Assembly: GCF_900636915.1 (NCBI RefSeq)
Contig: NZ_LR134327.1
Location: 186,001 to 250,000, forward strand
DNA length: 64,000 nucleotides
Source of the DNA: Aggregatibacter aphrophilus ATCC 33389
GTDB taxonomy: Bacteria; Pseudomonadota; Gammaproteobacteria; Enterobacterales; Pasteurellaceae
Direction: 5' to 3'
Made by a program: the position numbers and the translations under genes. Positions 21,027 through 29,721 of the stretch are shown piece after piece. Within the stretch, counting starts at the first letter, position 1. Every line of letters begins with the position of its first letter. The notes under the pieces were generated by a model. That model was given only the letters and a program-made list of their open reading frames with translations, was not told the origin of the DNA and searched no databases.

Positions 21027-21443
21027 ATGAAAAAATTATATTTAACTCTCAGTATTGCTGCATTTAGCTTGGTTGGTTGTTCTTCCGGCGTTTCAGATCT
21101 TAGACCGGTAGGAAACGGTTACAACATTAAACACCTTTGCTTGAAAGGCAACACATACAGTGCGCCGGATGATTTCATCGATGCATTAACCAAAAGCCTA
21201 AAAAAGAAGAATATTTCTGCACAATTGGTAAAAGATAAAAGAACCTGTGAGCGTATTTTATTTTTTACGGTCAAAGGGAATAGTCAAATTATCGCTAGAG
21301 CAAAATTAGACTTGCGTGATGCCGCGAGTAAGCAATCTTTAGGTTTCTTATCTTATAAACGTCGCGGCGATGAAAAAGATCGTGTTGATCAAGTTGGTTT
21401 ACAAGGCCAAACGGATTTAATGATTAATCAATTATTTCAATAA
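21027..21443 (+). CDS. Sbal_3080-type lipoprotein heading the APE operon
   Basis: A 138-residue lipoprotein with a signal peptide ending LVGCSS. The mature part carries HLCLKGNT and the later KRTCERILFF cysteine, features shared with the lipoprotein at 42686-43135. The function of this family is unknown. It ends six bases before the first recognised APE gene and reads in the same direction, so it may be co-transcribed. AGGAATTCA precedes the ATG. Confidence 0.7.
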   Translation: MKKLYLTLSIAAFSLVGCSSGVSDLRPVGNGYNIKHLCLKGNTYSAPDDFIDALTKSLKKKNISAQLVKDKRTCERILFFTVKGNSQIIARAKLDLRDAASKQSLGFLSYKRRGDEKDRVDQVGLQGQTDLMINQLFQ

Positions 21444-21449
21444 TTCATA

Positions 21450-22193
21450 ATGACTCAAACTATTTGTCAATTTTCATTTAATGTCAGCTGTTGGAATATC
21501 GTTTGTAATAAAACATTAAGTGAGCATGATTGGAAATTAGGCTATCAACATTGGCAACAAAATTGCACAAATTTTGCCGATTTTGCGCCTAAACTTGAAT
21601 TTTTACCGCCACTTAAACGCCGTCGTTTAAGTGATTCAGCCCGTTTGATTTTTGAAGCGGCTTGGACGTTGGTTGATGAACAATCCAATTTACCGGTGGT
21701 TTATGCCTCAGCAAATAGTGAGATTAATCGTAATTTTAGCTTATGGTATTCACTTTTAACGGAAGGCGATGTTTCTCCGACATCTTTTAGCTTATCGGTA
21801 CATAATGCGTTAATCGGGCAATGGTCGGAATTGCGTAAGGTAACGGCGGAAACCACTGCATTAATGGCCAATAAAGATAATTTGGAAATCGCATTACTGG
21901 AAGCCTATTTATTACTCAAAGAAGGCGCCGAACGCGTATTGGTCATTGTTGCCGAATCGCCTTTAGAACAGAGTTATGATGTGCAACCCGTAGTACGTCA
22001 GCCGTTCAGTTATGCCTTAGCACTGGTTATGGAAACCGGCGAGCAATATCAACTCAGTTTTTGTGCCCAACCGCCGGAAGGTGAAGCCGTTGTTGATACG
22101 GCATTAGAGTGGGTAAAAAATCAGTATCTCAACCAGGCTAAATGGTGCACACCAAATAGTACCGGAGGATCTTGGTCATGGCAAAAAAACTAA
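21450..22193 (+). CDS. apeC: APE chain length factor (ketosynthase-like, ApeC-type)
   Basis: A 247-residue ketosynthase-like protein matching the short beta-ketoacyl synthase domain of aryl polyene clusters. In characterised systems ApeC is the inactive partner (chain length factor) of the ApeO ketosynthase. The segment SFSLSVHNALIGQWSEL stands where an active ketosynthase would have its cysteine, and no Cys is present there. LPPLKRRRLSDSARL is typical of the family. It is the first clear biosynthetic gene of the operon and overlaps the acyltransferase gene. Confidence 0.85.
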   Translation: MTQTICQFSFNVSCWNIVCNKTLSEHDWKLGYQHWQQNCTNFADFAPKLEFLPPLKRRRLSDSARLIFEAAWTLVDEQSNLPVVYASANSEINRNFSLWYSLLTEGDVSPTSFSLSVHNALIGQWSELRKVTAETTALMANKDNLEIALLEAYLLLKEGAERVLVIVAESPLEQSYDVQPVVRQPFSYALALVMETGEQYQLSFCAQPPEGEAVVDTALEWVKNQYLNQAKWCTPNSTGGSWSWQKN

Positions 22194-22942
22194 ATTGGTT
22201 GCGTCGTTTTTTGAGCACAGCCATTGGTTTTTTATTTTGGGGTGTTGCCGGCACATTACTGCAGTTGGTGTTATATCCTTATGCGCGACATCACCAAACC
22301 AATAGTCTACAAACCCAATTGAAAATACGCCGTTTTGTCGGTCGAATTTGGTATTATTTTATTCGTTATCTGTCTTTTGGCGGCGTGTTGGAAGTCAGTT
22401 ATAAAGGCTTTGAGAAACTCGGCAGACCAGGGCAATTAATTTTACCGAACCACCCGTCTTTGTTGGATGTGGTATTAATTTTAGGCCAAAGCCCAAGCCT
22501 AAATTGCATTGTGAAAAAAGATTTGCTCAACAACCCTACCATGCGCAATCAAATTTTGGCATGCGGTTTTTTACCGAATACGGAATCAGTAGAATTACTG
22601 GAACAAAGTGACGAGGTGCTGAAAGAACAAGCTTTATTATTATTTGCCGAAGGTACCCGTACCGGTTGGGACGGTGTGGTGAAATTAAACCGTGGCGCGG
22701 TATCCATTGGGTTACGTAGTGCCCGTGTAATTACCCCGGTCATTATTCGCATGAATCCGCTCAGTTTAAAGAAAGGACATCCGTGGTATAAAATCCCGAA
22801 AAAACGCATTCAATATGAACTCATCGTCGGTGAAGACATTCATCCGCAAGATTGGCTACAAGAACAATCTATCCCAATGGCTTCACGCAGATTAACCAAA
22901 TACTTGGAAGATTATTTTAATACACATACAAAGGACAACTAA
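22178..22942 (+). CDS. APE lysophospholipid-type acyltransferase
   Basis: Membrane-associated PlsC-family acyltransferase of 254 residues. The HX4D catalytic motif is HPSLLD (around residue 88) and the FAEGTRTGW motif follows. An N-terminal hydrophobic segment anchors it. In APE clusters it is thought to attach the polyene to a lipid or sugar acceptor. The ATG at 22178 is chosen because GGAGG at 22164-22168 is well spaced; a TTG at 22172 is in frame but too close. It overlaps apeC by 16 bases. Confidence 0.85.
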   Translation: MAKKLNWLRRFLSTAIGFLFWGVAGTLLQLVLYPYARHHQTNSLQTQLKIRRFVGRIWYYFIRYLSFGGVLEVSYKGFEKLGRPGQLILPNHPSLLDVVLILGQSPSLNCIVKKDLLNNPTMRNQILACGFLPNTESVELLEQSDEVLKEQALLLFAEGTRTGWDGVVKLNRGAVSIGLRSARVITPVIIRMNPLSLKKGHPWYKIPKKRIQYELIVGEDIHPQDWLQEQSIPMASRRLTKYLEDYFNTHTKDN

Positions 22943-22943
22943 A

Positions 22944-23207
22944 ATGGAACTGGAACAACAACTTAAACAATTAATCATTGACAGCCTTGCGTTAGAAGAC
23001 ATCAGTGTTGAAGATATTGAAAATGACACCGCACTTTTTGGTGACGATGGCTTAGGTTTAGACTCCGTTGATGCTCTCGAGCTTGGTCTGGCTGTACAAA
23101 AAACCTTTGGTTTGCAATTAGATAGCGAGCAAACCCAATTGCGCGATCATTTTGAAAGCGTCACCTCCTTAGCCAAATTTATTCGAGCGCAAAAAGGCGA
23201 GGCATAA
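22944..23207 (+). CDS. apeE: Acyl carrier protein (ApeE-type)
   Basis: An 87-residue acidic four-helix carrier protein. The phosphopantetheine site is LGLDSVDALEL with the modified serine near residue 42. It carries the growing aryl polyene for the cluster's ketosynthases. It is directly followed by a second ACP. Which of the two primes and which elongates cannot be told from sequence. An uptake core lies inside the gene near 23030. Confidence 0.9.
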   Translation: MELEQQLKQLIIDSLALEDISVEDIENDTALFGDDGLGLDSVDALELGLAVQKTFGLQLDSEQTQLRDHFESVTSLAKFIRAQKGEA

Positions 23208-23208
23208 T

Positions 23209-23460
23209 ATGACCGAACAAGAAATCCGCGATCTCCTCAGCGAAGCGTTGGAATCTTTATTTGAAATTGAACCGGAAAGAATTAAGCCGGAAACCAATCT
23301 CTATGAAGAATTGGAAATTGATAGTATTGATGCTATTGATCTTATCGATCACATCAAACGCAAAACAGGTCACAAGCTACAGGCAGAAGATTTCCGCAAT
23401 GTTCGAACGGTGGATGATGTAGTGAAAGCCGTGCTGAAAATGAGTCAAAATACACAATAA
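23209..23460 (+). CDS. apeF: Acyl carrier protein (ApeF-type)
   Basis: An 83-residue carrier protein with the EIDSIDAIDLIDH phosphopantetheine site (serine near residue 38). It differs clearly from the preceding ACP, as in other APE clusters where two ACPs have separate roles. Its stop overlaps the start of the adenylation-dehydratase gene (TAATG), which suggests translational coupling. Confidence 0.9.
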   Translation: MTEQEIRDLLSEALESLFEIEPERIKPETNLYEELEIDSIDAIDLIDHIKRKTGHKLQAEDFRNVRTVDDVVKAVLKMSQNTQ

Positions 23461-25136
23461 TGTCTAAATATACCGCCAATAGTTTAATTGCCCACGATCC
23501 GCAATGGCGTTATGTGGATTTTGAACAAAAAGCACACCAAATTTCCGCCGAGCTACAACAACGCCAAGTTCGTGCCATTGCCGTTTGGCTGGAAGACGGA
23601 GCCAAATTGGCCTGTACCCTGTTAGGGGCTTGGAATGCCGACGTTCGAGTGCTCTTCCCGCCGAATTTTACTTCTGAAAGTGTCGAATGGGTGAATAGTA
23701 ATGCCGATCTTTGGCTCACGGACAGTAAAATAAACCAACCTTCCGCCGAAGATTTCGAGCATTTCGGTGCACAGCAAGAGGTGCAAAAACATCCGCAAAA
23801 TCGACCGCTCTTTGATTATACCAATCAAACGGAAATCTGGTTAAAAACCTCCGGTAGCACCGGCGAAGCTAAGACTATTATCAAAACTGCCGAGCAAATG
23901 TGGCTTGGCGCCGAAGCGCTTACTATTGCCCTTCCTTTACGTGCCGGTAATGATATTACCGCCCTTAGCACCGTTAGCATTCAGCATATTTACGGCTTAA
24001 CCGTGCACATCATGATGTCTTTGGTCAACGGTTGGCAAATCGGTCGCAAGCAACAGTTTTATCCGGAATGCATCATCGCCGAAGCGCAAAAGGCCGAACA
24101 GGTTGTGGTGGTCAGTAGCCCCGCCATGTTGACGCGGATTGATTGGTTTAACACAACAATGCCCAAAAGCCTTGCGGGCGTAATTTCCTCCGGCGGAGCC
24201 TTGCCGGAAGAGACCTCCGAACAAATGCGCAAGCTGTTACAACAGCCGGTAATTGAAATTTACGGCAGTACGGAGACCGGCCCAATCGCCATTCGTGACA
24301 ATATTCATTTATGGCAAACCCTGCCGAACAGCCAATTAGGCAGTGACGAACATGGTGCCTTATGGATTGAAGGGGTATGGCTTTCCCATCGTGAACAAAC
24401 AGCAGATGTGGTGGAATTCACCGATGGCGGTTTTCGTCTGCTCGGACGCAGTGACCGCATCGTAAAAATCGGCGACAAACGTACATCGTTGGCCGGCATT
24501 GAAGGTAAATTAATGCAACATCCGTGGGTGGATGATTGCTATATTGCCCAACACCCCAAGCAAGCCCGTTTGGCCGCATGGGTGGGATTAACCGCTCAAG
24601 GTATCGACGCTTTGCGAGGACATGGACGACGTTATTTGGTGGAACAACTGAAAACGCACTTATCGGCAACCCAAGACAAGACGGCCATTCCACGTTTTTG
24701 GCGCTTTACCGACAAATTACCGCGCAACAGCCAATCTAAAATAAATAAGCTGGAATTTAACCGCACTTGTCTTGAGCCACAACGCGATCCTATTTGGTTT
24801 ACACAACAACAAAATGAACATCATTATCACGCCACAGGCAAAGTACCGTTAGATTTGATTTACCTTAAAGATCATTTTGCAAATTTCCCGTTAGTCCCGG
24901 GGGTCATTGAATTGCAATGGATTAACGAAAAAACCAATGAATTTTTAGCGCAAGATGTGGGATTTTGTCGTATTGATAAACTCAAATTCCAGAAATTTTT
25001 ACGTCCGAATGATGAGTTTGAACTGAACTTAACGCTTAACGGACAAGGGGATAAAGTGACTTTCCAGCTCAAAGTGGAAGGTGAAATTTGTTGTAGCGGC
25101 GTAGCTGTTTTAAACGATGTTCAATCGTTCAAATAA
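23460..25136 (+). CDS. Fused AMP-ligase and hotdog dehydratase (ApeH-ApeI type)
   Basis: A 558-residue two-domain protein. Residues 1 to about 440 form an adenylation enzyme with the KTSGSTGEAK phosphate loop, YGSTETG, GRSDRIVKIGDK and the catalytic-lysine tail LPRNSQSKINK. It would activate the aromatic starter, 4-hydroxybenzoate-like in known APEs, and load it on an ACP. Residues about 455-558 form a FabA/FabZ-like hotdog with HFANFPLVPGVIELQW, an ApeI-type dehydratase. These activities are separate genes in E. coli and Xenorhabdus. A paralogous ligase without the hotdog follows at 25710. Confidence 0.88.
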   Translation: MSKYTANSLIAHDPQWRYVDFEQKAHQISAELQQRQVRAIAVWLEDGAKLACTLLGAWNADVRVLFPPNFTSESVEWVNSNADLWLTDSKINQPSAEDFEHFGAQQEVQKHPQNRPLFDYTNQTEIWLKTSGSTGEAKTIIKTAEQMWLGAEALTIALPLRAGNDITALSTVSIQHIYGLTVHIMMSLVNGWQIGRKQQFYPECIIAEAQKAEQVVVVSSPAMLTRIDWFNTTMPKSLAGVISSGGALPEETSEQMRKLLQQPVIEIYGSTETGPIAIRDNIHLWQTLPNSQLGSDEHGALWIEGVWLSHREQTADVVEFTDGGFRLLGRSDRIVKIGDKRTSLAGIEGKLMQHPWVDDCYIAQHPKQARLAAWVGLTAQGIDALRGHGRRYLVEQLKTHLSATQDKTAIPRFWRFTDKLPRNSQSKINKLEFNRTCLEPQRDPIWFTQQQNEHHYHATGKVPLDLIYLKDHFANFPLVPGVIELQWINEKTNEFLAQDVGFCRIDKLKFQKFLRPNDEFELNLTLNGQGDKVTFQLKVEGEICCSGVAVLNDVQSFK

Positions 25137-25161
25137 TCTTCAATACTGCCGGTAAAAGACC

Positions 25162-25707
25162 ATGATTAACGTGTTCATCAACCTCTTATTAACCTTAACC
25201 GGCATTGCCTACCCCATTATTTGGCTGTTTGCCGACAACCAACAAATGTTGTTTCATTTGCCTTGGATCATGGCCGTGCTTTGGGCGGTCAAAGGCTGTT
25301 TTCAACAACAAGGGCAACGTTATTTTGCGTGGTCAATGGCATTGATTTTGGCGGTGGTAGCATTCACCCGCTCCATTGAAACCATGTTTTGGTATCCAAT
25401 CATTATTAACGGTTTAATGCTGTCTTTGTTCGGTAGCAGTTTATGGAGCGAACAAACCGTGGTGGAACGCCTCGCCCGCTTACAGACACCGGATTTAAAT
25501 GAAGCCGGCGTGCGTTACACACGCAAAGTTACCCAACTTTGGTGTGGCGTATTTATTGTCAACATTCTCATTACCGGCATGGCTATTTGGCTGAAATATT
25601 ACGATTTTTGGGCACTCTACACCGGTGTAATTTCTTATTGCGTTATCGGTGTCGTCATGGCGGGCGAGTGGTTGGTTCGTCAAAAAGTTAAGCAACATTA
25701 TGAATAA
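25162..25707 (+). CDS. APE-cluster inner-membrane protein (COG4648-like)
   Basis: A 181-residue protein with about five hydrophobic segments and little else. It matches the small membrane protein regularly found beside the adenylation enzyme in aryl polyene clusters. Its role is unknown, perhaps in export or assembly at the membrane. It lies between the two adenylation genes and ends three bases before the second. Confidence 0.75.
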   Translation: MINVFINLLLTLTGIAYPIIWLFADNQQMLFHLPWIMAVLWAVKGCFQQQGQRYFAWSMALILAVVAFTRSIETMFWYPIIINGLMLSLFGSSLWSEQTVVERLARLQTPDLNEAGVRYTRKVTQLWCGVFIVNILITGMAIWLKYYDFWALYTGVISYCVIGVVMAGEWLVRQKVKQHYE

Positions 25708-25709
25708 AC

Positions 25710-27050
25710 ATGATGGATAAACCCATGAATGATTCTATGCACAAGCTAAGAGAAACAACAACGCTCATCGCGCGTCATCCCAATTGGCAATGGCAGGATT
25801 TCATTGCCCGCGCATGGCAAATTGCGGCACAGTTAAGACAAGATAATGTCTGCACGGTGGCATTTTGGTTTGAAGATGCCGCACTGTTCGCCTGCACCAT
25901 GTTGGCCTGTTTTCATGCCGGCGTGCGCATTTTGTTACCGCCGAATTTACTGGAAGAAAATCAGCAATGGATCGCAGAAAATGCCGATTTTCTGTTTGAT
26001 GATCCCCAATTTGCGCACTATGGCGTCACGCAAAAACATCCTGAAAATCCACCGCACTTTGCTTGCCATGCGCAAACGGAAATATGGTTAAAAACCTCAG
26101 GCAGCAGTGGACAGCCAAAAATCTTGGTAAAAACCGCGGCGCAAATGTGGCTTGAAGCGGACGCTATCCGCCAATCACTCCCTTTTTCCACCGGCAATCA
26201 CATTCACTTAGTGTCCAGTGTTTCTGCGCAACATCATTATGGATTGTCTTATCGCATTATGTTGCCGTTGACCATGGGCTGGACCATTGCCCGCAGACAA
26301 TTACCCTACCCCGAACATTTAATTGAAGAAAGTCTCTCCGCGCCCTCAGTGGTGTGGATCAGCAGCCCGGCCTTATTAACCCGATTAAATTTAAACGCGC
26401 CCAAATTAGCCCAATGTCCTTTTGCCGGGATTATTTCTTCCGGAGGTGTCTTACCTGTTGATGTTGGCAATGCCATACGTAAACAATTACAAACTCACGT
26501 CATCGAATGTTATGGCAGCACGGAAACCGGCGCGATTGCCTTTCGTGAAGATGACGGCTTATGGCAACCAACGCCGCTCACACAAGTGGGATTGAACGAA
26601 GAAGGCGCCCTATGGGTGGAATCCGCATGGTTAAACCAACGGGAACAAACCGCTGACGCCGCCGAATTGGCAAACGGCAAATTCAATTTACTGGGACGTA
26701 TTGATCGCATTGTGAAATTTGGCGACAAACGCATTTCACTGGTTAAAATCGAACAAGATTTACTGCGACATCCTTGGCTGGTGGATTGCTATGTGGCACA
26801 ACATCCCAAACACGCCCGGCCGGCGGCTTGGGTGGCATTAAATACCGACGGTATTCAGGCCTATAAGACATTGGGACGCAATGAATTGGTCAACCGCTTG
26901 CGCCATTTTCTTATGCAAAGCCAAGAAAATTCCGCTTTGCCGCGCTTCTGGCGCTTTACCGACGAACTGCCACGCAATAGCCAATCGAAAATCGGCAAAC
27001 GGGATTTTGAACAGGTTTTTTTAACGCAAAAAGAGGAACATTTCGCATGA
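25710..27050 (+). CDS. Second APE AMP-ligase
   Basis: A 446-residue adenylation enzyme paralogous to the N-terminal domain of 23460-25136. It keeps KTSGSSGQPK, YGSTETG, GRIDRIVKFGDKR and the terminal LPRNSQSKIGK lysine, so it is probably active. It lacks the hotdog domain. It may load a different acyl or aryl starter or serve the second ACP. Two ligases in one APE operon is unusual. No good ribosome site is visible, so it may be translationally coupled. It overlaps the glycosyltransferase gene by four bases. Confidence 0.88.
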   Translation: MMDKPMNDSMHKLRETTTLIARHPNWQWQDFIARAWQIAAQLRQDNVCTVAFWFEDAALFACTMLACFHAGVRILLPPNLLEENQQWIAENADFLFDDPQFAHYGVTQKHPENPPHFACHAQTEIWLKTSGSSGQPKILVKTAAQMWLEADAIRQSLPFSTGNHIHLVSSVSAQHHYGLSYRIMLPLTMGWTIARRQLPYPEHLIEESLSAPSVVWISSPALLTRLNLNAPKLAQCPFAGIISSGGVLPVDVGNAIRKQLQTHVIECYGSTETGAIAFREDDGLWQPTPLTQVGLNEEGALWVESAWLNQREQTADAAELANGKFNLLGRIDRIVKFGDKRISLVKIEQDLLRHPWLVDCYVAQHPKHARPAAWVALNTDGIQAYKTLGRNELVNRLRHFLMQSQENSALPRFWRFTDELPRNSQSKIGKRDFEQVFLTQKEEHFA

Positions 27051-27769
27051 ATCAGGTCATCGCCATTATTCCTCATTACAACCACTCGGACACTATCGGC
27101 AATGTGGTAGAACAATTGCTTGCGCTAGAATTACCGGTGCTGATTGTAGATGATGGTTCTTCTGCCGAACATGTGGCCGTGTTAAAAAAATTAGAAAATC
27201 CACCGAAAGTTATCGTACATTATTGTCCGCAAAACAGTGGCAAGGGTGCTGCCATGAAAGTGGGCTTTACCCAGGCCTTCAACATGGGGTTCACGCACGC
27301 TATTCAAGTAGACGCCGACGGGCAACATCATCTGCCCGATATTCAACAAATGTTACTGGAAATGCAAAAAAATCCGACCGCACTTATTTGTGGCAGCCCT
27401 ATTTATGGCGAAGACGCTCCGAAAGCCCGCTTATACGGACGCAAAATCACCGATTTTTGGAACGCTATTCACACCCTTTCCACCGACATCAAAGATGGAA
27501 TGTGTGGATTCCGCTTATATCCGTTAGCGGCAATGTTGCTATTAATGCAACAGGAAACATTAGGCAATCGCATGGAATTTGATATTGATATTTTAGTGAA
27601 ATCCCACTGGCACCAAATTCCTTTGGTTTGGGTGCCAACACCGGTACGTTATACACCGGACGGCGTGTCACATTTTCGCGGTTTTGCCGACAATTGGGCG
27701 ATCAGCAAAATGCATACCCGCCTCTTTTTCGGTATGTTGGCACGGGTATTGACGGGACGTAAAGTATGA
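27047..27769 (+). CDS. Family 2 glycosyltransferase of the APE cluster
   Basis: A 240-residue GT2 enzyme with AIIPHYNHSD at the N-terminus, VDDGSSAEH and the metal motif QVDADGQHH near residue 90. It probably transfers a sugar to the lipid anchor of the polyene; sugar and acceptor cannot be named. In some APE clusters this domain is fused to the acyltransferase that follows; here they are two genes overlapping by four bases. Confidence 0.88.
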   Translation: MNQVIAIIPHYNHSDTIGNVVEQLLALELPVLIVDDGSSAEHVAVLKKLENPPKVIVHYCPQNSGKGAAMKVGFTQAFNMGFTHAIQVDADGQHHLPDIQQMLLEMQKNPTALICGSPIYGEDAPKARLYGRKITDFWNAIHTLSTDIKDGMCGFRLYPLAAMLLLMQQETLGNRMEFDIDILVKSHWHQIPLVWVPTPVRYTPDGVSHFRGFADNWAISKMHTRLFFGMLARVLTGRKV

Positions 27770-28692
27770 CTTCACAACATTGGGCTCAACAACATGAACG
27801 GGGCAGTAAATTTTTCCTTAATTTAACCCGTTTAATCGTGCAGTATTGTCCTCTGTGGTTAATTCGTCTCATTACGTTTATTGTAGTGAGTTATTTTTTT
27901 CTCACCTCAAGAAAAGCCCGTCGAAATATTGTCCGCTACCAACAACGCTTACAACAAACCTTCCCGCACATAAAATTGCCGCGTTATGCCTTGTTTCGCC
28001 ATTTTTTGGCGTTTGGTGAAGCGATTACCGACCGTTTTGCCGTATGGCAGAAAAAAATTCGTTACCCCGATCTCGTGTTAGATGACACGGATAACGTCTA
28101 TCAAGCCATTCGTTCCCAAGGCCGTGGTCAGATTTTAGTTTGTTCCCATTTTGGTAATATTGAAATTTGTCGTGCCTTGGTGGACAGCGGACATCACGGT
28201 AACTTTCGGCTAAATATTTTAGTACATAATCGCCACGCGCAAGCCTTTAATGAAACCTTGGAAAAAGCCGGTGCCACCTCATTGCCATTAATTCAGGTGG
28301 AAGATTTAGATGCGCAAAAAATGCTGGAATTACATGACCGTATCGAACGGGGAGAATGGATTGCCATCGCGGCGGATCGTATTCCGGTGCACGGCGACAA
28401 AACCCAAAAGATTCATTTTTTAGGTGCACCAGCAGAATTTCCGCAAGGCGCGTGGTTGATGGCAAGCATACTAAAAACGCCGATTAATACGGTGTTCTGC
28501 TTAAAAAAATGGGGTGATTACCACTTAAAATTGCGGCATTTTTCTGCCCCAATTGAAGGCCGTGGCAAACAACGTGCAGAAAATATTGAAGCGGCCATGC
28601 AACGCTATGCGGATTTATTGGCGAAAGAATGTGAAGAAAATCCGCTTTATTGGTTTAACTTTTACGATTTTTGGGAAGACGATTCAAAATGA
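27766..28692 (+). CDS. LpxL-like acyltransferase of the APE cluster
   Basis: A 308-residue LpxL/HtrB-related acyltransferase with one N-terminal membrane segment. The catalytic HX4E motif is HFGNIE (around residue 128), followed by the AADRIPVHG segment. It probably acylates the anchor to which the polyene is attached. It overlaps the thioesterase gene by four bases (ATGA). Confidence 0.87.
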   Translation: MTSQHWAQQHERGSKFFLNLTRLIVQYCPLWLIRLITFIVVSYFFLTSRKARRNIVRYQQRLQQTFPHIKLPRYALFRHFLAFGEAITDRFAVWQKKIRYPDLVLDDTDNVYQAIRSQGRGQILVCSHFGNIEICRALVDSGHHGNFRLNILVHNRHAQAFNETLEKAGATSLPLIQVEDLDAQKMLELHDRIERGEWIAIAADRIPVHGDKTQKIHFLGAPAEFPQGAWLMASILKTPINTVFCLKKWGDYHLKLRHFSAPIEGRGKQRAENIEAAMQRYADLLAKECEENPLYWFNFYDFWEDDSK

Positions 28693-29138
28693 AAAAACAC
28701 ATTTATTGCCACCACGCTTCCGACTATGAAATCCAGTTTTTTGACGTGGATTCCATGAATATCATGTGGCATGGACATTACGTGAAATACTTGGAAATGG
28801 CACGCTGTGCATTTTTAGACGAAATTCATTACACCTACGATGTGATGAAAGAAAAAGGCTACGGTTGGCCGGTTGTGCAGTTAAATTTGAAGTATGTCAA
28901 ACCAACCATTTTCCGTCAGAAAATCCGCGTAGAATTGTTCTTGGTAGAATACGAGAGTTGTATTCGTATTGATTATGTTATTCGTGATGTGGAAACCAAA
29001 CAAAAACTCACCAGCGGCAGTACCACTCAAGTGGCTGTGGAAATTAAAAGCGGCGAAATGCAACTACAAACTCCGCCTTGCTGGCGAAGTGCGGTGGAAA
29101 ATCACCCTAGTTTTCAAGCGGAGAAAAGCCATGCGTAA
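28689..29138 (+). CDS. apeK: Hotdog acyl thioesterase (ApeK-type)
   Basis: A 149-residue 4-hydroxybenzoyl-CoA-thioesterase-like protein. The catalytic aspartate region is QFFDVDSMNIMWHGHYVKYLE near residue 15, a classic hotdog thioesterase signature. In APE clusters it is a type II editing or releasing thioesterase. The frame extends upstream to 28671, but the ATGA overlap at 28689 and the family N-terminus favour this start. It overlaps the LolA-like gene by eight bases. Confidence 0.88.
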   Translation: MKKHIYCHHASDYEIQFFDVDSMNIMWHGHYVKYLEMARCAFLDEIHYTYDVMKEKGYGWPVVQLNLKYVKPTIFRQKIRVELFLVEYESCIRIDYVIRDVETKQKLTSGSTTQVAVEIKSGEMQLQTPPCWRSAVENHPSFQAEKSHA

Positions 29139-29715
29139 AGCCTTACTTCTTGTTTTGTTATTGCTTAGCCCGCTCACCTTTGCCTTTTCCGAGGGTGAAT
29201 TGATCACGTTGTTGCAAACGCCTAAAAACGTGCAAGGCGATTTTACCCAACAACGTTTCCTGAAATCCTTAACCAAGCCTATTACCACCCAAGGCAAGTT
29301 CACACTTTTGGCGCAAAAAGGCTTGTTATGGCAAATGGAAAAACCTTTTGCCAATCAATTACGGGTGAAAAAAGACGGCATTATGCAATGGGACGGAAAA
29401 CAATGGGTCGCCAATGGGAAAATGGGACAAGCGGAACAAATTTCGCTGTTTTTAGGCTTGTTATCAGGTGATATTTCTGGGCTAAAATCACAATTTGATA
29501 TGACGCTCGGCGGTAATGCACAACATTGGCATTTAACCTTAACGCCAAGTTCGCTATTAATGAAACAGATTTTTACCGACATTCAAATTCAAGGCGATAA
29601 TGTCGTGAAAACCATTGTGTTAAACGAAAAACAGGGCGATAAAACCCACATTCAGTTTGACCGCATTCAACAAAATCAACCCTTGTCCGCCATGGCACAA
29701 TCCGCCCTTGAATAA
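29131..29715 (+). CDS. LolA-like outer-membrane lipid carrier
   Basis: A 194-residue protein with a signal peptide (LLLLSPLTFAFS) and the LolA-like unclosed-barrel pattern, including NVQGDFTQQRFLKSL and LLWQMEKPF. It probably shuttles the lipid-linked polyene across the periplasm from the MMPL exporter. The ATG at 29131 is chosen because a signal peptide begins there. It ends six bases before the exporter gene. Confidence 0.85.
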   Translation: MRKALLLVLLLLSPLTFAFSEGELITLLQTPKNVQGDFTQQRFLKSLTKPITTQGKFTLLAQKGLLWQMEKPFANQLRVKKDGIMQWDGKQWVANGKMGQAEQISLFLGLLSGDISGLKSQFDMTLGGNAQHWHLTLTPSSLLMKQIFTDIQIQGDNVVKTIVLNEKQGDKTHIQFDRIQQNQPLSAMAQSALE

Positions 29716-29721
29716 AAAACG

